The notes below the pieces were generated by a model, which worked only from the letters and a program-made list of their open reading frames with translations, ran no database searches and had not been told where the DNA came from. DNA of 41,956 bases. Origin: Thermodesulfobacteriota bacterium. Its GTDB lineage: Bacteria; Desulfobacterota; Deferrisomatia; Deferrisomatales; JACRMM01. Below, piece after piece: positions 17,609 through 24,298 of the stretch (positions are counted from its first letter, which is position 1; each line of letters starts with the position of its first letter). The position numbers and the translations under genes are program-made. The stretch lies in assembly GCA_040756475.1 (NCBI GenBank), contig JBFLZB010000018.1, positions 1-41,956 on the forward strand, given 5' to 3'.

Positions 17609-19386
17609 TGAAACTCTCCCGGTGGAGCGTTGCCTACCGCGACGGCGACCACGACCTGTTGGCCCTGGACCGGGTCGACCTGAGCCTGGAGCCCGGTCGG
17701 ATCGTGGCACTGGTGGGGGAGTCGGGCTCGGGCAAGACCACCCTGGCGCGCTCGCTGCTGGGGCTGCTGCCGCCCAACGCCCGGGTCACCGGCTCCCTGG
17801 GGCTGGGGGCGAGAGCCCTCGGCGGTCTGCCCGAAGCCGACTGGCGCGGGCTTCGCTGGACCCAGGTGTCCCTGGTGTTTCAACACGGCGCGGCAAGCCT
17901 CAACCCCCTGCACGCCGTCATCGATCAGGTGGCCGAGCCCCTGGTCGAGCACCTCGGCCTGGGCCGACGGGAAGCGGCCCACCGGGCGGGTGCCGCGCTC
18001 CAAGCGCTGGGGCTCGACCTGTCCCTGGCACGGCGCTTCCCCCACGAGCTGAGCGGCGGCCAGGTCCAGCGGGCACTCCTGGCCATGGCCCTGATCCTCG
18101 ATCCGGCGGTGGTGGTCCTCGACGAGCCGACCGCGGCGCTGGACGCCGTGACCAAGCGGTTCGTGGCCGGGGTGATCCGCGGCCTGCGCGACCGGGGCAA
18201 GGCGATCCTGCTGATCACCCACGACCTGGAGGTGGCCCGTACCCTGGCCGACGAGGTAGCGGTGCTCTACCTGGGCCAGGTGGTCGAGACCCTGTCGGCC
18301 GCCGACCTGCTGTGCCGGCCGCGTCACCCCTACACCCTCGCCCTGGGCCGCTCCTATCCCGCCCTGGACGCGGTGCGGGACCTGGGGGGCATCCGGGGCG
18401 ACGCCTTCTACCGCCTCGTCCACGCCCACGGCCGCAACGACGGGCCGCCCCACACCCACGGCAGCGCCCCCGGGATCACCCCGGAGCCTGGCCACGAGAC
18501 CGGGCACGGGCCGGCCCAGGGCTGCCTGTTCGAGCCCCGCTGCACCCAGGCGCTGCCGGCGTGTGCCGAGCAGGAGGTGTTCCTGGTGCCGGCCGGCGCC
18601 CACGCCGTGCGCTGCCTACGGGGCGGGATCGCCGACCTTGTGGCGCTGGTCCAGGTGGGCAAGACCTACGGCCCGGTGACTGCCCTGGCGCCCCAGGATC
18701 TGACGCTACGCTGCGGCGAGGTCTTCTGCCTGGTGGGGGAGACCGGCTCGGGCAAGAGCACCCTGGCCCTGATCGCCGCCGGCGCCCTGCGGCCCGACGG
18801 CGGCTCCCGCTCCTTCGCCGGCCGCGATCTGGACGCCTGGCTGGCCACGGACCCCCGCGGCCTGGCCCGCCGGATCGGCGTCATCTATCAGAACCCCGGC
18901 CAGGCGGTGAGCCACCGCCTGAACGCCTTCGAGATCGTGGCCGAGCCCCTGCGCATCCAAGCTGGCCGGCGAGACCCGGAAGAGCTCCGCCGCCGGGTGG
19001 TGCAGGCCCTCGCCGAGGTGCACCTGCCTACCCGCCCCGAGTTCCTCGGGCGCTACCCCCACGAGCTCAATCAGGGCGCCCTCCAGCGCCTGTGCATCGC
19101 CCGCGCATTGATCACCGAGCCGGCGCTGGTGGTCGCCGACGAGCCCACCAGCGCCCTGGACCCCGGGGTCCAGGCCAAGGTCCTCAAACGGTTGCTGGAC
19201 CTGCAGATCGAGAAGGGGTTGACCCTGCTCCTGGTGACCCACGACCTGGGCCTGGCCCGCAAGGTGAGCGACCGCATCGGCGTGATGGACCGCGGCCGGC
19301 TGGTGGAGATCGGCCCCGCCGCCCACGTTCTCGCGCACCCGGAGCACCCCTGCACCCGGCAGTTGCTGGCCAGCGCCGGGGCGTGA
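17605..19386 (+). CDS. Fused double ABC ATPase (DppD-DppF / NikD-NikE in one chain) with His-rich linker
   Basis: A 593-residue cytoplasmic protein with two nucleotide-binding domains. NBD1 shows Walker A GESGSGKT (38-45), LSGGQ (149-153), Walker B VVVLDEP and the switch His in LLITHD. It ends with the Cys-bearing Opp-type tail (CLFEPRCTQALPAC...VRC, about 307-337). NBD2 shows Walker A GETGSGKS (378-385), Walker B LVVADEP and LLVTHD. Its signature reads ELNQGALQR (488-496) instead of LSGGQ. The linker at about 272-302 holds six His (HAHG, HTHG, GHETGHG), suggestive of Ni/Co/Zn binding. Opp/Nik systems normally use two separate ATPase genes. The asymmetric signatures suggest that one ATP site is degenerate. 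The ATG overlaps the preceding stop (ATGA). Confidence 0.92.
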   Translation: MMKLSRWSVAYRDGDHDLLALDRVDLSLEPGRIVALVGESGSGKTTLARSLLGLLPPNARVTGSLGLGARALGGLPEADWRGLRWTQVSLVFQHGAASLNPLHAVIDQVAEPLVEHLGLGRREAAHRAGAALQALGLDLSLARRFPHELSGGQVQRALLAMALILDPAVVVLDEPTAALDAVTKRFVAGVIRGLRDRGKAILLITHDLEVARTLADEVAVLYLGQVVETLSAADLLCRPRHPYTLALGRSYPALDAVRDLGGIRGDAFYRLVHAHGRNDGPPHTHGSAPGITPEPGHETGHGPAQGCLFEPRCTQALPACAEQEVFLVPAGAHAVRCLRGGIADLVALVQVGKTYGPVTALAPQDLTLRCGEVFCLVGETGSGKSTLALIAAGALRPDGGSRSFAGRDLDAWLATDPRGLARRIGVIYQNPGQAVSHRLNAFEIVAEPLRIQAGRRDPEELRRRVVQALAEVHLPTRPEFLGRYPHELNQGALQRLCIARALITEPALVVADEPTSALDPGVQAKVLKRLLDLQIEKGLTLLLVTHDLGLARKVSDRIGVMDRGRLVEIGPAAHVLAHPEHPCTRQLLASAGA

Positions 19387-19582
19387 CACCGAGAACCACG
19401 GGGGTTGGCTCACGCGACGGCGCAACGACGCAACGTAAGGCGGGTTCAGTGGTTCATGCGACGGCGCGACGTAATGATGGTTCTTGGAAGAAGAAGGTTT
19501 ACGTAGCGCCGTTGCGGCGTTGCGTGAAACAAGTTCTTGATCTTGGCTCCGTGAACATACTGAAGCGCCGTGGCGTGACACC
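19381..19582. mobile_element. MITE-like palindromic insertion between the ATPase and FmdE genes
   Basis: Ten-bp direct repeats GCGTGACACC (19381-19390 and 19573-19582) flank a segment dominated by inverted repeats. The 28-nt arm at 19411-19438 (CACGCGACGGCGCAACGACG then CAACGTAA) pairs with 19499-19526 at 24 of 28 positions. A second left arm at 19458-19474 pairs with 19499-19515 at 15 of 17. There is no coding capacity. The first direct repeat contains the last Ala codon and stop of the ATPase gene. The structure looks like a small non-autonomous element with a target duplication, but it could instead be a strong terminator or processing hairpin. The 278-bp gap to fmdE holds nothing else. 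Confidence 0.5.
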
Positions 19583-19664
19583 CACGTGGTTTCAACCCTG
19601 ATTGGTTCAGACTATGTCGGCTTAGGATTTCGGAACTCCGGAAACGTGACGAAGGAGGACGTAG

Positions 19665-20420
19665 ATGGACCCATCCCCGTACCGCCAAGAGGTCGAAGCG
19701 CTGCTCGCATCCCGAAACCTGAAGGGCCTGCTCGACCGCGCCGGCCAGCTCCACGGCCATGTGTGCGGCTTCGTGGGTTACGGCGTACTGGCCGGCTACC
19801 ACGGTCTGACCCTCCTGGGGGCCGCGACCCACCAGGGCATGGAGGAGGTGGTGGCCATCGTGGAGACCAACTCCTGCTTCCCCGACGGGGTGCAGGCCGT
19901 CACCGGCTGCACCTTCGGCAACAACTGCCTGGTCTACCGGGACTACGGCAAGACCGCCGTGACCCTGGCGACCCGGGCGGGCGACGCCGTGCGCCTGGCC
20001 CTGCGCCCCGAGTGCCAGGAGGCGGCATTTCGCGACTGCCCGGAGGCGGGCGCCCTGTTCCAGAAGCTGGTGGCCCGCCGCGAAGAGGGCACCCCCGAGG
20101 AGCGGCGCCGCCTGCTGGCACTGTTCCAGGAACTTGCCGTCGCCGCCCTGGAGCTGCCCGCCGAGGCCGTCTTTCGGATCCAGCGGAGCACCATCGACGT
20201 GCCCGCCTACGCCCGGATCTTTCCCTCGGTCCGGTGCGCTTCCTGCGGCGAGAACGTCATGGAGTCCAAGGTCGTGGACCGAAACGGCAGTCGCCGGTGC
20301 GTGCCCTGCGCCGGGGGCGGCTACGGGGAGCTGAACGGCGGCGGCATCTTCCAGGCGCCGGGCCAAGGGGGAGACGGCCGAGTGGGGGAAGGCAGGCGAG
20401 AGTCGCGCCCGGCGCCATAG
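19665..20420 (+). CDS. FmdE-family protein with C-terminal zinc ribbon
   Basis: A 251-residue cytoplasmic protein. The N-terminal FmdE domain (about residues 20-170) has the HGHVCGFVGYGVLAGYHGL motif (His30, His32, Cys34), CFPDGVQAVTGCTFGNNC (Cys71, Cys82, Cys88) and RDYGKTAVTL. The C-terminus has a four-Cys zinc ribbon (C191-X2-C194 and C212-X2-C215). The family is named after a gene in the molybdenum formylmethanofuran dehydrogenase operon, and its biochemical function is unsettled. The ribosome binding site GAAGGAGG fixes the ATG. Placed at the end of a TonB/ABC uptake operon, the Cys/His-rich protein may receive, sense or insert the imported metal (inference). It is separated from the transporter genes by the palindromic insertion. 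Confidence 0.85.
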   Translation: MDPSPYRQEVEALLASRNLKGLLDRAGQLHGHVCGFVGYGVLAGYHGLTLLGAATHQGMEEVVAIVETNSCFPDGVQAVTGCTFGNNCLVYRDYGKTAVTLATRAGDAVRLALRPECQEAAFRDCPEAGALFQKLVARREEGTPEERRRLLALFQELAVAALELPAEAVFRIQRSTIDVPAYARIFPSVRCASCGENVMESKVVDRNGSRRCVPCAGGGYGELNGGGIFQAPGQGGDGRVGEGRRESRPAP

Positions 20421-20512
20421 GGAGGGGGGAGCCTTCGCATGCCGGGGAAGGCCGGAACCAGCCGGGTGAGCCCGTGATCCCACGGCGATTCGGTCGGACG
20501 GGTGTTTTCGGG

Positions 20513-21439
20513 TTACTCCGGCCCACTCCAACCGCCCTGACGGAGCTCCCGGAGGAACACCGCTGCGAGCGCCTGGGGGCGGTGGAGGTGGATGTCGTGG
20601 TGGGTGTCGGGGAACCAGTGGAGCGCGGAGCGGGGCAGGGCGCGCCGGGCGGCGGCGACCTCCCGGCGGCGCACCTCCCGGTGGCGGCTCCCATCCTCGG
20701 CGGCGCACAGGACGACGGGCTCCCCCACCTGGGGGTAGAGCGCCGAAGGCGTCTGCTCCCACAGGCCCCGCAGGATCGCAAGGTGGCGCTCCAGGGTGAG
20801 CCAGGGGCGCACGGTGCCGTCGGGTAGCCGCTCGAAGCAGGCCATCACGGCGTCCACGGCTTCCTCGGTCCACTCGGGGTTCCCGGCTCGGATACGCTCC
20901 CGTAGCCGCTCCCACGGGGTGCCGCGCAGCTCCGGTGGCCGAAGCTCCCGGGCTGTCTCCTCCCACGTGGCTCCGGGCCGTTCCCGAAGCGCGATCCAGC
21001 CGCCGTCCACGAGCCCCAACCCGCGGGTCAGCCCGGGATGCCGGGCGCCGAGCTCCAGCACCACGTTGCCGCCCCAGGACTGGCCCACCACCACGGGCCG
21101 CTCCCAGCCCAGCGCGCCGACAAGCCCCGCCAGGTCGGCCGCCACGTCCCCCGGGCCGTAGCCCGCCGGGGGCTTTTCACTGCACCCGTGCCCGCGCAGG
21201 TCCGGCGCCGCCACGGCGTGGCCTGCGGCACTGAGCTCCCGGGCCACCAGGTCCCAGGTCCGGGCGTTGCTCGCCAGGCCGTGGAGGAGGACGAAGCCGG
21301 GCTCTTCCCCGGGCCAGAGGCGCAGGCACAGCCGCACCCCGACCTCGAGCGCCCGCACTTCGGGCAGACGAAGGGCAGCGGAAGCGCAGGGGGCGGGAGG
21401 GGCCCAGGGTGTCGGGGAAACGGCCATGGTGTGACGCAT
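20513..21439 (-). CDS. Alpha/beta-hydrolase fold protein under a NikR-like operator
   Basis: A 308-residue predicted hydrolase. Visible features are the oxyanion region FVLLHGLASNARTWD, the nucleophile elbow VVVGQSWGGN (Ser in G-X-S-X-G), a helical cap region, and the late HWFPDTHHDIHLHRPQALAAVFL with the catalytic His. The acid may be the Asp in CAAEDGS. The substrate is unknown; ester or lactone hydrolysis is typical for the fold. I start at the ATG at 21439 because the predicted -10 (TACCAT) lies 7 nt before it, giving a leaderless message. The ATG at 21427 is the alternative, and neither has a Shine-Dalgarno. The hydrolase converges on fmdE. The operator suggests it serves metal acquisition, perhaps by opening a metal chelate (speculative). 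Confidence 0.88.
   Translation of the reverse strand: MRHTMAVSPTPWAPPAPCASAALRLPEVRALEVGVRLCLRLWPGEEPGFVLLHGLASNARTWDLVARELSAAGHAVAAPDLRGHGCSEKPPAGYGPGDVAADLAGLVGALGWERPVVVGQSWGGNVVLELGARHPGLTRGLGLVDGGWIALRERPGATWEETARELRPPELRGTPWERLRERIRAGNPEWTEEAVDAVMACFERLPDGTVRPWLTLERHLAILRGLWEQTPSALYPQVGEPVVLCAAEDGSRHREVRRREVAAARRALPRSALHWFPDTHHDIHLHRPQALAAVFLRELRQGGWSGPE
20525..20559. repeat. 35-bp repeat, copy 2, inside the hydrolase 3' end
   Basis: It matches 9570-9604 at 31 of 35 positions in the same orientation. Read on the minus strand it encodes FLRELRQGGWS near the hydrolase C-terminus. Confidence 0.5.
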
Positions 21440-21456
21440 GTTGCGAATGGTAGCAC
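21429..21456 (-). promoter_or_regulatory. NikR-like operator overlapping the hydrolase promoter
   Basis: On the plus strand the site reads GTGTGAC-N14-GTAGCAC, 28 bp in all. It agrees with the remembered deltaproteobacterial NikR motif GTGTTAC-N14-GTAACAC at 12 of 14 half-site positions with exact spacing. On the minus strand the extended -10 TGCTACCAT overlaps one half site, and TTGGAG lies 18 nt upstream of TACCAT as a plausible -35. NikR binding here would block RNA polymerase. Confidence 0.6.
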
Positions 21457-21495
21457 GAACGTCTGGATGACTCCAAGGCTTCACGCGTCCTACGC

Positions 21496-21693
21496 TCCAC
21501 CACCTGGGTGGCAAGCGGCGTCCGGGAGCCCTTGCGCTCCGCCCCGCAATCCGCGATGTTCGAAGGCCGCGTAGCCGAGGGAGCCGGCGCGCCGAGCCTC
21601 ACCGCTTTCGGCCTCGCCGCCGCGGTTCGGTCGAGGCGGTACGGGGCTGCGCTCCAGGACTCCCGGACCCCGCCCCAAGGATTTGGTGGTGGA
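21496..21693 (+). repeat. 198-bp palindromic repeat, copy A
   Basis: It is bounded by the inverted ends TCCACCAC (21496-21503) and GTGGTGGA (21686-21693). Inside, GTCCGGGAG...GCCCCG near the left end pairs with its inverse near the right end at 22 of 27 positions. It shares long near-identical stretches with copy B, same orientation, and with copies C and D. It has no start-to-stop gene and no transposase. It lies between the hydrolase promoter and the end of nikO. Confidence 0.75.
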
Positions 21694-21723
21694 CTCTGGC
21701 GTCCCGGGCGCGCTGCCGACGGG

Positions 21724-22497
21724 TCAGGTAGCGGGCCCCCCGGGGGCGCGGGCGCCGCAGACGGGGCACCCCTGGAGGCTCAGGGGCCGCTCCAGGCCGC
21801 AGGCCGCGAGCAGCGCATCGTCCCGGAAGATCTCGGTCGTGGGGCCGTCGGCGGCCACCTGGCCCTGGCGGATCACGATGGTGCGCCGGCAGAGCTCGAG
21901 GACGAGATCCAGGTCGTGGGTGGCGATGATCTTGGTGTGCTCGAAGGACTGGAGGAGCCGAATCAGGCGGCGGCGGGCCCCCGGGTCGAGGTTGGAGGAG
22001 GGCTCGTCCATCACCAGGATGTCGGGGCTCATGGCTAGCACGGTGGCGATGGCCACGGCCCGCTTCTCGCCCCCCGAGAGATGGTAGGGGGGCCGTTCCC
22101 GCAGGGCCAGCGCCCCCACCCGCTCCAGCGACCGGGCGACCCGCGCCTCCACCTCGTCGGCGGGGAGGCCCAGGTTCAGGGGGCCGAAGGCCACGTCGTC
22201 GCCCACCGTGGGCATGAAGAGCTGGTCGTCCGGGTCCTGGAAGACCATGCCCACGGTCTTTCGCACCTCCCCCAGGGTCTGCCTCGTCAGAGGGAAATCG
22301 CCGATGCGCACGCGGCCTTCCTGGGGGGTGAGGTAGCCGTTGAGGTGCAGGAGCAGCGTGGACTTGCCTGCCCCGTTGGCCCCCACCACCGCCACCGATT
22401 CCCCGTGCACCACCCGGAAGGAGAGGCCCCGCAGGGCCCGGGTGCCGTCCGGGTAGGCGTAGGCGAGCCCCTCCACCTCTATAATGTGGTGGCTCAT
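21724..22497 (-). CDS. nikO: ECF-type nickel/cobalt importer ATPase
   Basis: A 257-residue ABC ATPase of the CbiO/NikO group that powers the nikMNQO importer. It shows [15 protein letters not shown] at the start, Walker A GANGAGKS (39-46), the Q-loop [22 protein letters not shown] (the QLF-type motif of ECF ATPases), signature [18 protein letters not shown], Walker [15 protein letters not shown] and the switch IIATHDLD. The C-terminus ends [11 protein letters not shown], a possible small metal or thiol motif not usual in CbiO. The ATG at 22497 overlaps the nikQ stop (ATGA), so it is coupled. Only one ATPase is encoded, implying a homodimer. Confidence 0.95.
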   Translation of the reverse strand: MSHHIIEVEGLAYAYPDGTRALRGLSFRVVHGESVAVVGANGAGKSTLLLHLNGYLTPQEGRVRIGDFPLTRQTLGEVRKTVGMVFQDPDDQLFMPTVGDDVAFGPLNLGLPADEVEARVARSLERVGALALRERPPYHLSGGEKRAVAIATVLAMSPDILVMDEPSSNLDPGARRRLIRLLQSFEHTKIIATHDLDLVLELCRRTIVIRQGQVAADGPTTEIFRDDALLAACGLERPLSLQGCPVCGARAPGGPAT

Positions 22498-23306
22498 CCT
22501 ACGAGCCCCGTGACCGCTGCTCCCAGGAGCTGGGGGAGGTCGAAGAGCCGAAACGCCAGGAAGGCGAGCCCCCACCCGGTCCCGAAGGCGAGCTCCCGGG
22601 CGCCCAGCCGCGCCCCGTGCCGGCCCCGCAGCTCGCCGGTGAATCCCCGGCAGCGCATGGCCAGGTGGATGCGCTGGGCCCGGTCCAGGGTGCGCAGGAG
22701 CAGGTGGCCGAGCAGGCTCCCGTACACCCCCATCCCCAAGCCCTTCTTCCCGAAGGTACGCAGCGCCCGGGCGCGCACCAGGCGCACCGCCTCCTCACCC
22801 AGCACGAAGATGTAGCGGTACAGGAAGAGGAGTTGCACCGTGAGCACCTGGGGCGTGCCGAGCCGCTGCAGGGCGGCGCACAGCCCCTGGAAGCTCGTGG
22901 TGGCGATGAGGACCAGCGCCGTGCCCACCGTGAGGCAGAACCGCAGTTGAATGGAGAGGAAGGACACCCATCCCCCGCTCAGCTCCAGGGGTCCGAGCCG
23001 CACGAGGATCTCCCGGTCCAGCAGGGGGTTGAAGATCCCGACGAGGATGGCGAAAGGGGTCACGGCCAGGAGCCGAAGGCCCAGGTAGCCCAAGGGGATC
23101 CGCCCGGCGCTCGCCAGTGCTACGGGGTAGAGGAAGAAGGGAAGGAGCGCCGAGATCTCGTACTTGCCGAAGGAGACCACGGCGACGAGGAACGCCATCG
23201 TGGTCAAGAGCTTCGCGCGGGCGTCGAGGCGGTGGACCGAGGTGTCCTGGCGGGCCAGCCGGTCGAGGCGGCCCACGTCGAAGTAGGAGGCGTCGATGCG
23301 GGCCAC
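22494..23306 (-). CDS. nikQ: ECF-type nickel/cobalt importer transmembrane subunit
   Basis: A 270-residue inner-membrane protein of the CbiQ/NikQ (EcfT) family. It starts with a Ser/Arg-rich stretch ending in VHRLDARAKLLTTMAFLVAVVSF, the EcfT entry motif before helix 1. Four to five hydrophobic helices follow, and the two coupling motifs are recognisable: VRARALRTFG (first Ala-Arg-Gly-type motif, with Ala in place of Gly) and AMRCRGFTGE (second). These contact the two ATPase subunits. The GTG start lies 6 bp after the nikR stop. It belongs to the nikR-nikQ-nikO operon and joins NikMN from the divergent operon. Confidence 0.93.
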   Translation of the reverse strand: MARIDASYFDVGRLDRLARQDTSVHRLDARAKLLTTMAFLVAVVSFGKYEISALLPFFLYPVALASAGRIPLGYLGLRLLAVTPFAILVGIFNPLLDREILVRLGPLELSGGWVSFLSIQLRFCLTVGTALVLIATTSFQGLCAALQRLGTPQVLTVQLLFLYRYIFVLGEEAVRLVRARALRTFGKKGLGMGVYGSLLGHLLLRTLDRAQRIHLAMRCRGFTGELRGRHGARLGARELAFGTGWGLAFLAFRLFDLPQLLGAAVTGLVG

Positions 23307-23312
23307 GGGCGC

Positions 23313-23732
23313 TTAGACCAGATCCTTGCCGGTGGTAGACGTGACGAGCTTGCCGTGTTTGACGCCCTTGGTGCCGATGAGCTCGTCCGCCAGGCGGCGC
23401 ACCTCGGTGGTCTTGCCCCGCACCACCACGACCTCCAGGCAGTGGTGGGCGTCGAGGTGCACGTGGAGCGCCGAGACGATGGAGCCGTGGTGGCTGTGCT
23501 GCTGCTCGGTGAGCTTGTCCGAGAGGTCCCGGGTGTGGTGGTCGTAGACGAGGGTGACGGTGCCCACGATCTCCTCGTCGGACCGGGACCACTGGTCCTC
23601 CACCAGGGCGTTGCGGATGAGGTCCCGGATGGCCTCCGAGCGGTTCACGTACCCCTTGCGGTCGATGAGCTCATCGAACCGCTGGAGCAAGCGGTCGTCG
23701 ATGGAGATTCCAAACCGCACCACCTCGGCCAT
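23313..23732 (-). CDS. nikR: Nickel-responsive ribbon-helix-helix regulator
   Basis: A 139-residue regulator that represses nickel uptake genes when nickel is bound. The N-terminal ribbon-helix-helix DNA-binding segment is [19 protein letters not shown] followed by [16 protein letters not shown]. The C-terminal ACT-like domain carries the square-planar nickel ligands His79, His90, His92 and Cys98, with spacings 11, 2 and 6 that equal His76/His87/His89/Cys95 of E. coli NikR. The ATG at 23732 gives the normal NikR length. It leads the nikR-nikQ-nikO operon, and nikMN starts 566 bp away on the other strand. Operators predicted at 24259 and 21429 are its likely targets. Confidence 0.97.
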   Translation of the reverse strand: MAEVVRFGISIDDRLLQRFDELIDRKGYVNRSEAIRDLIRNALVEDQWSRSDEEIVGTVTLVYDHHTRDLSDKLTEQQHSHHGSIVSALHVHLDAHHCLEVVVVRGKTTEVRRLADELIGTKGVKHGKLVTSTTGKDLV

Positions 23733-23767
23733 GACATGTCTCCCCTCCACAGTGCAGAGGGCTCCTG

Positions 23768-23795
23768 TGTAGACCATCGGAAGCCGGGCGGTCAA
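23768..23795 (-). promoter_or_regulatory. Predicted promoter of nikR-nikQ-nikO
   Basis: On the minus strand TTGACC (23795-23790) and TCTACA (23773-23768) are 16 nt apart, 35 bp upstream of the nikR start. No GTGTTAC-type inverted repeat is visible over it, so autoregulation of nikR is not supported here. Confidence 0.4.
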
Positions 23796-23818
23796 GGGCG
23801 TGGGGGGCACATCCTGGA

Positions 23819-24015
23819 TCCAACTCCTCGGTGGCAAGCGGGGTCCGGGAGCCCTTGCGCTCCGCCCCGCAATCCACGATGTCCGGAAGCAGTGTAGTCG
23901 AGGGAGCCGGTGCTCCGAGCTTCACTGCTTTCGGCTGAGCTGCTGCAGTTCGGTCGAGGCGGCACGGGGCTCCGCTCCAGGGCTCCCGGACCCCGCCCCA
24001 GACCTTGGTGGTGGA
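23819..24015 (+). repeat. 198-bp palindromic repeat, copy B
   Basis: 197 bp in the same orientation as copy A, with a degenerate left end TCCAACTC and an intact right end GTGGTGGA (24008-24015). The first 50 bp after the end are nearly identical to copy A. It lies upstream of nikR, so copies A and B bracket nikR-nikQ-nikO exactly. Confidence 0.75.
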
Positions 24016-24019
24016 TTCT

Positions 24020-24184
24020 GGGGCGTGGGGCATGGGGCATGGAGCCGGGGGGCACCGGCGAGAACCCGGGCCTGCCATCTGCCCCATTCGTCGGCTCGGT
24101 CGGATCTGTCCGAGCGGTCCCATGGACCGCCCGGTCCCCAACCCGCAACGCGCAACCCGCAACCCGCAACGCGCAACCTGCAAC
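24020..24184. repeat. Composite 7-mer / 9-mer / 7-mer tandem arrays, locus 1
   Basis: Three tandem 7-mers of the form GGGGCRT (24020-24040) are followed by four 9-mers beginning GTC (24090-24125; first unit GTCGGCTCG) and then seven 7-mers of the form NNGCAAC (24136-24184; first CCCCAAC, then CCGCAAC and GCGCAAC). A second locus at 36833-36964 has the same order. This fills most of the nikR-nikM gap. Confidence 0.6.
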
Positions 24185-24217
24185 CTGCCAACCCCGTGCT
24201 ACGCACCCACAAGACTC

Positions 24218-24247
24218 TTGACCTTGGGTGCGACGCCGGGCTATGGT
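24218..24247 (+). promoter_or_regulatory. Predicted nikMN promoter
   Basis: TTGACC (24218-24223) and TATGGT (24242-24247) are separated by 18 nt, 51 bp upstream of the nikMN start. The predicted start of transcription falls just ahead of, or within, the NikR box that follows. Confidence 0.5.
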
Positions 24248-24258
24248 TGCCGCGTTTC

Positions 24259-24286
24259 GTGTTACGATTATCAAAAGTGATTACAC
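24259..24286 (+). promoter_or_regulatory. NikR operator of nikMN
   Basis: GTGTTAC (24259-24265) and ATTACAC (24280-24286) are separated by 14 nt, 28 bp in all. The left half is a perfect match to the remembered deltaproteobacterial NikR half site, and the right half matches at 5 of 7. It lies directly downstream of the predicted -10 and abuts the ribosome binding site (GGAGG) of nikMN, the right place for repression. Confidence 0.7.
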
Positions 24287-24298
24287 AGGAGGTCGCCC

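Noticed and set aside
21496-21693. Coding remnant in the 198-bp repeat
   Set aside because: Frames through the repeat lack ribosome binding sites and are Arg/Ala/Gly-rich in every direction. Conservation follows base pairing instead of codons.
24136-24184. CRISPR array at the tandem GCAAC repeats
   Set aside because: The repeats are 7-mers in direct contact without spacers, and no cas genes are present.
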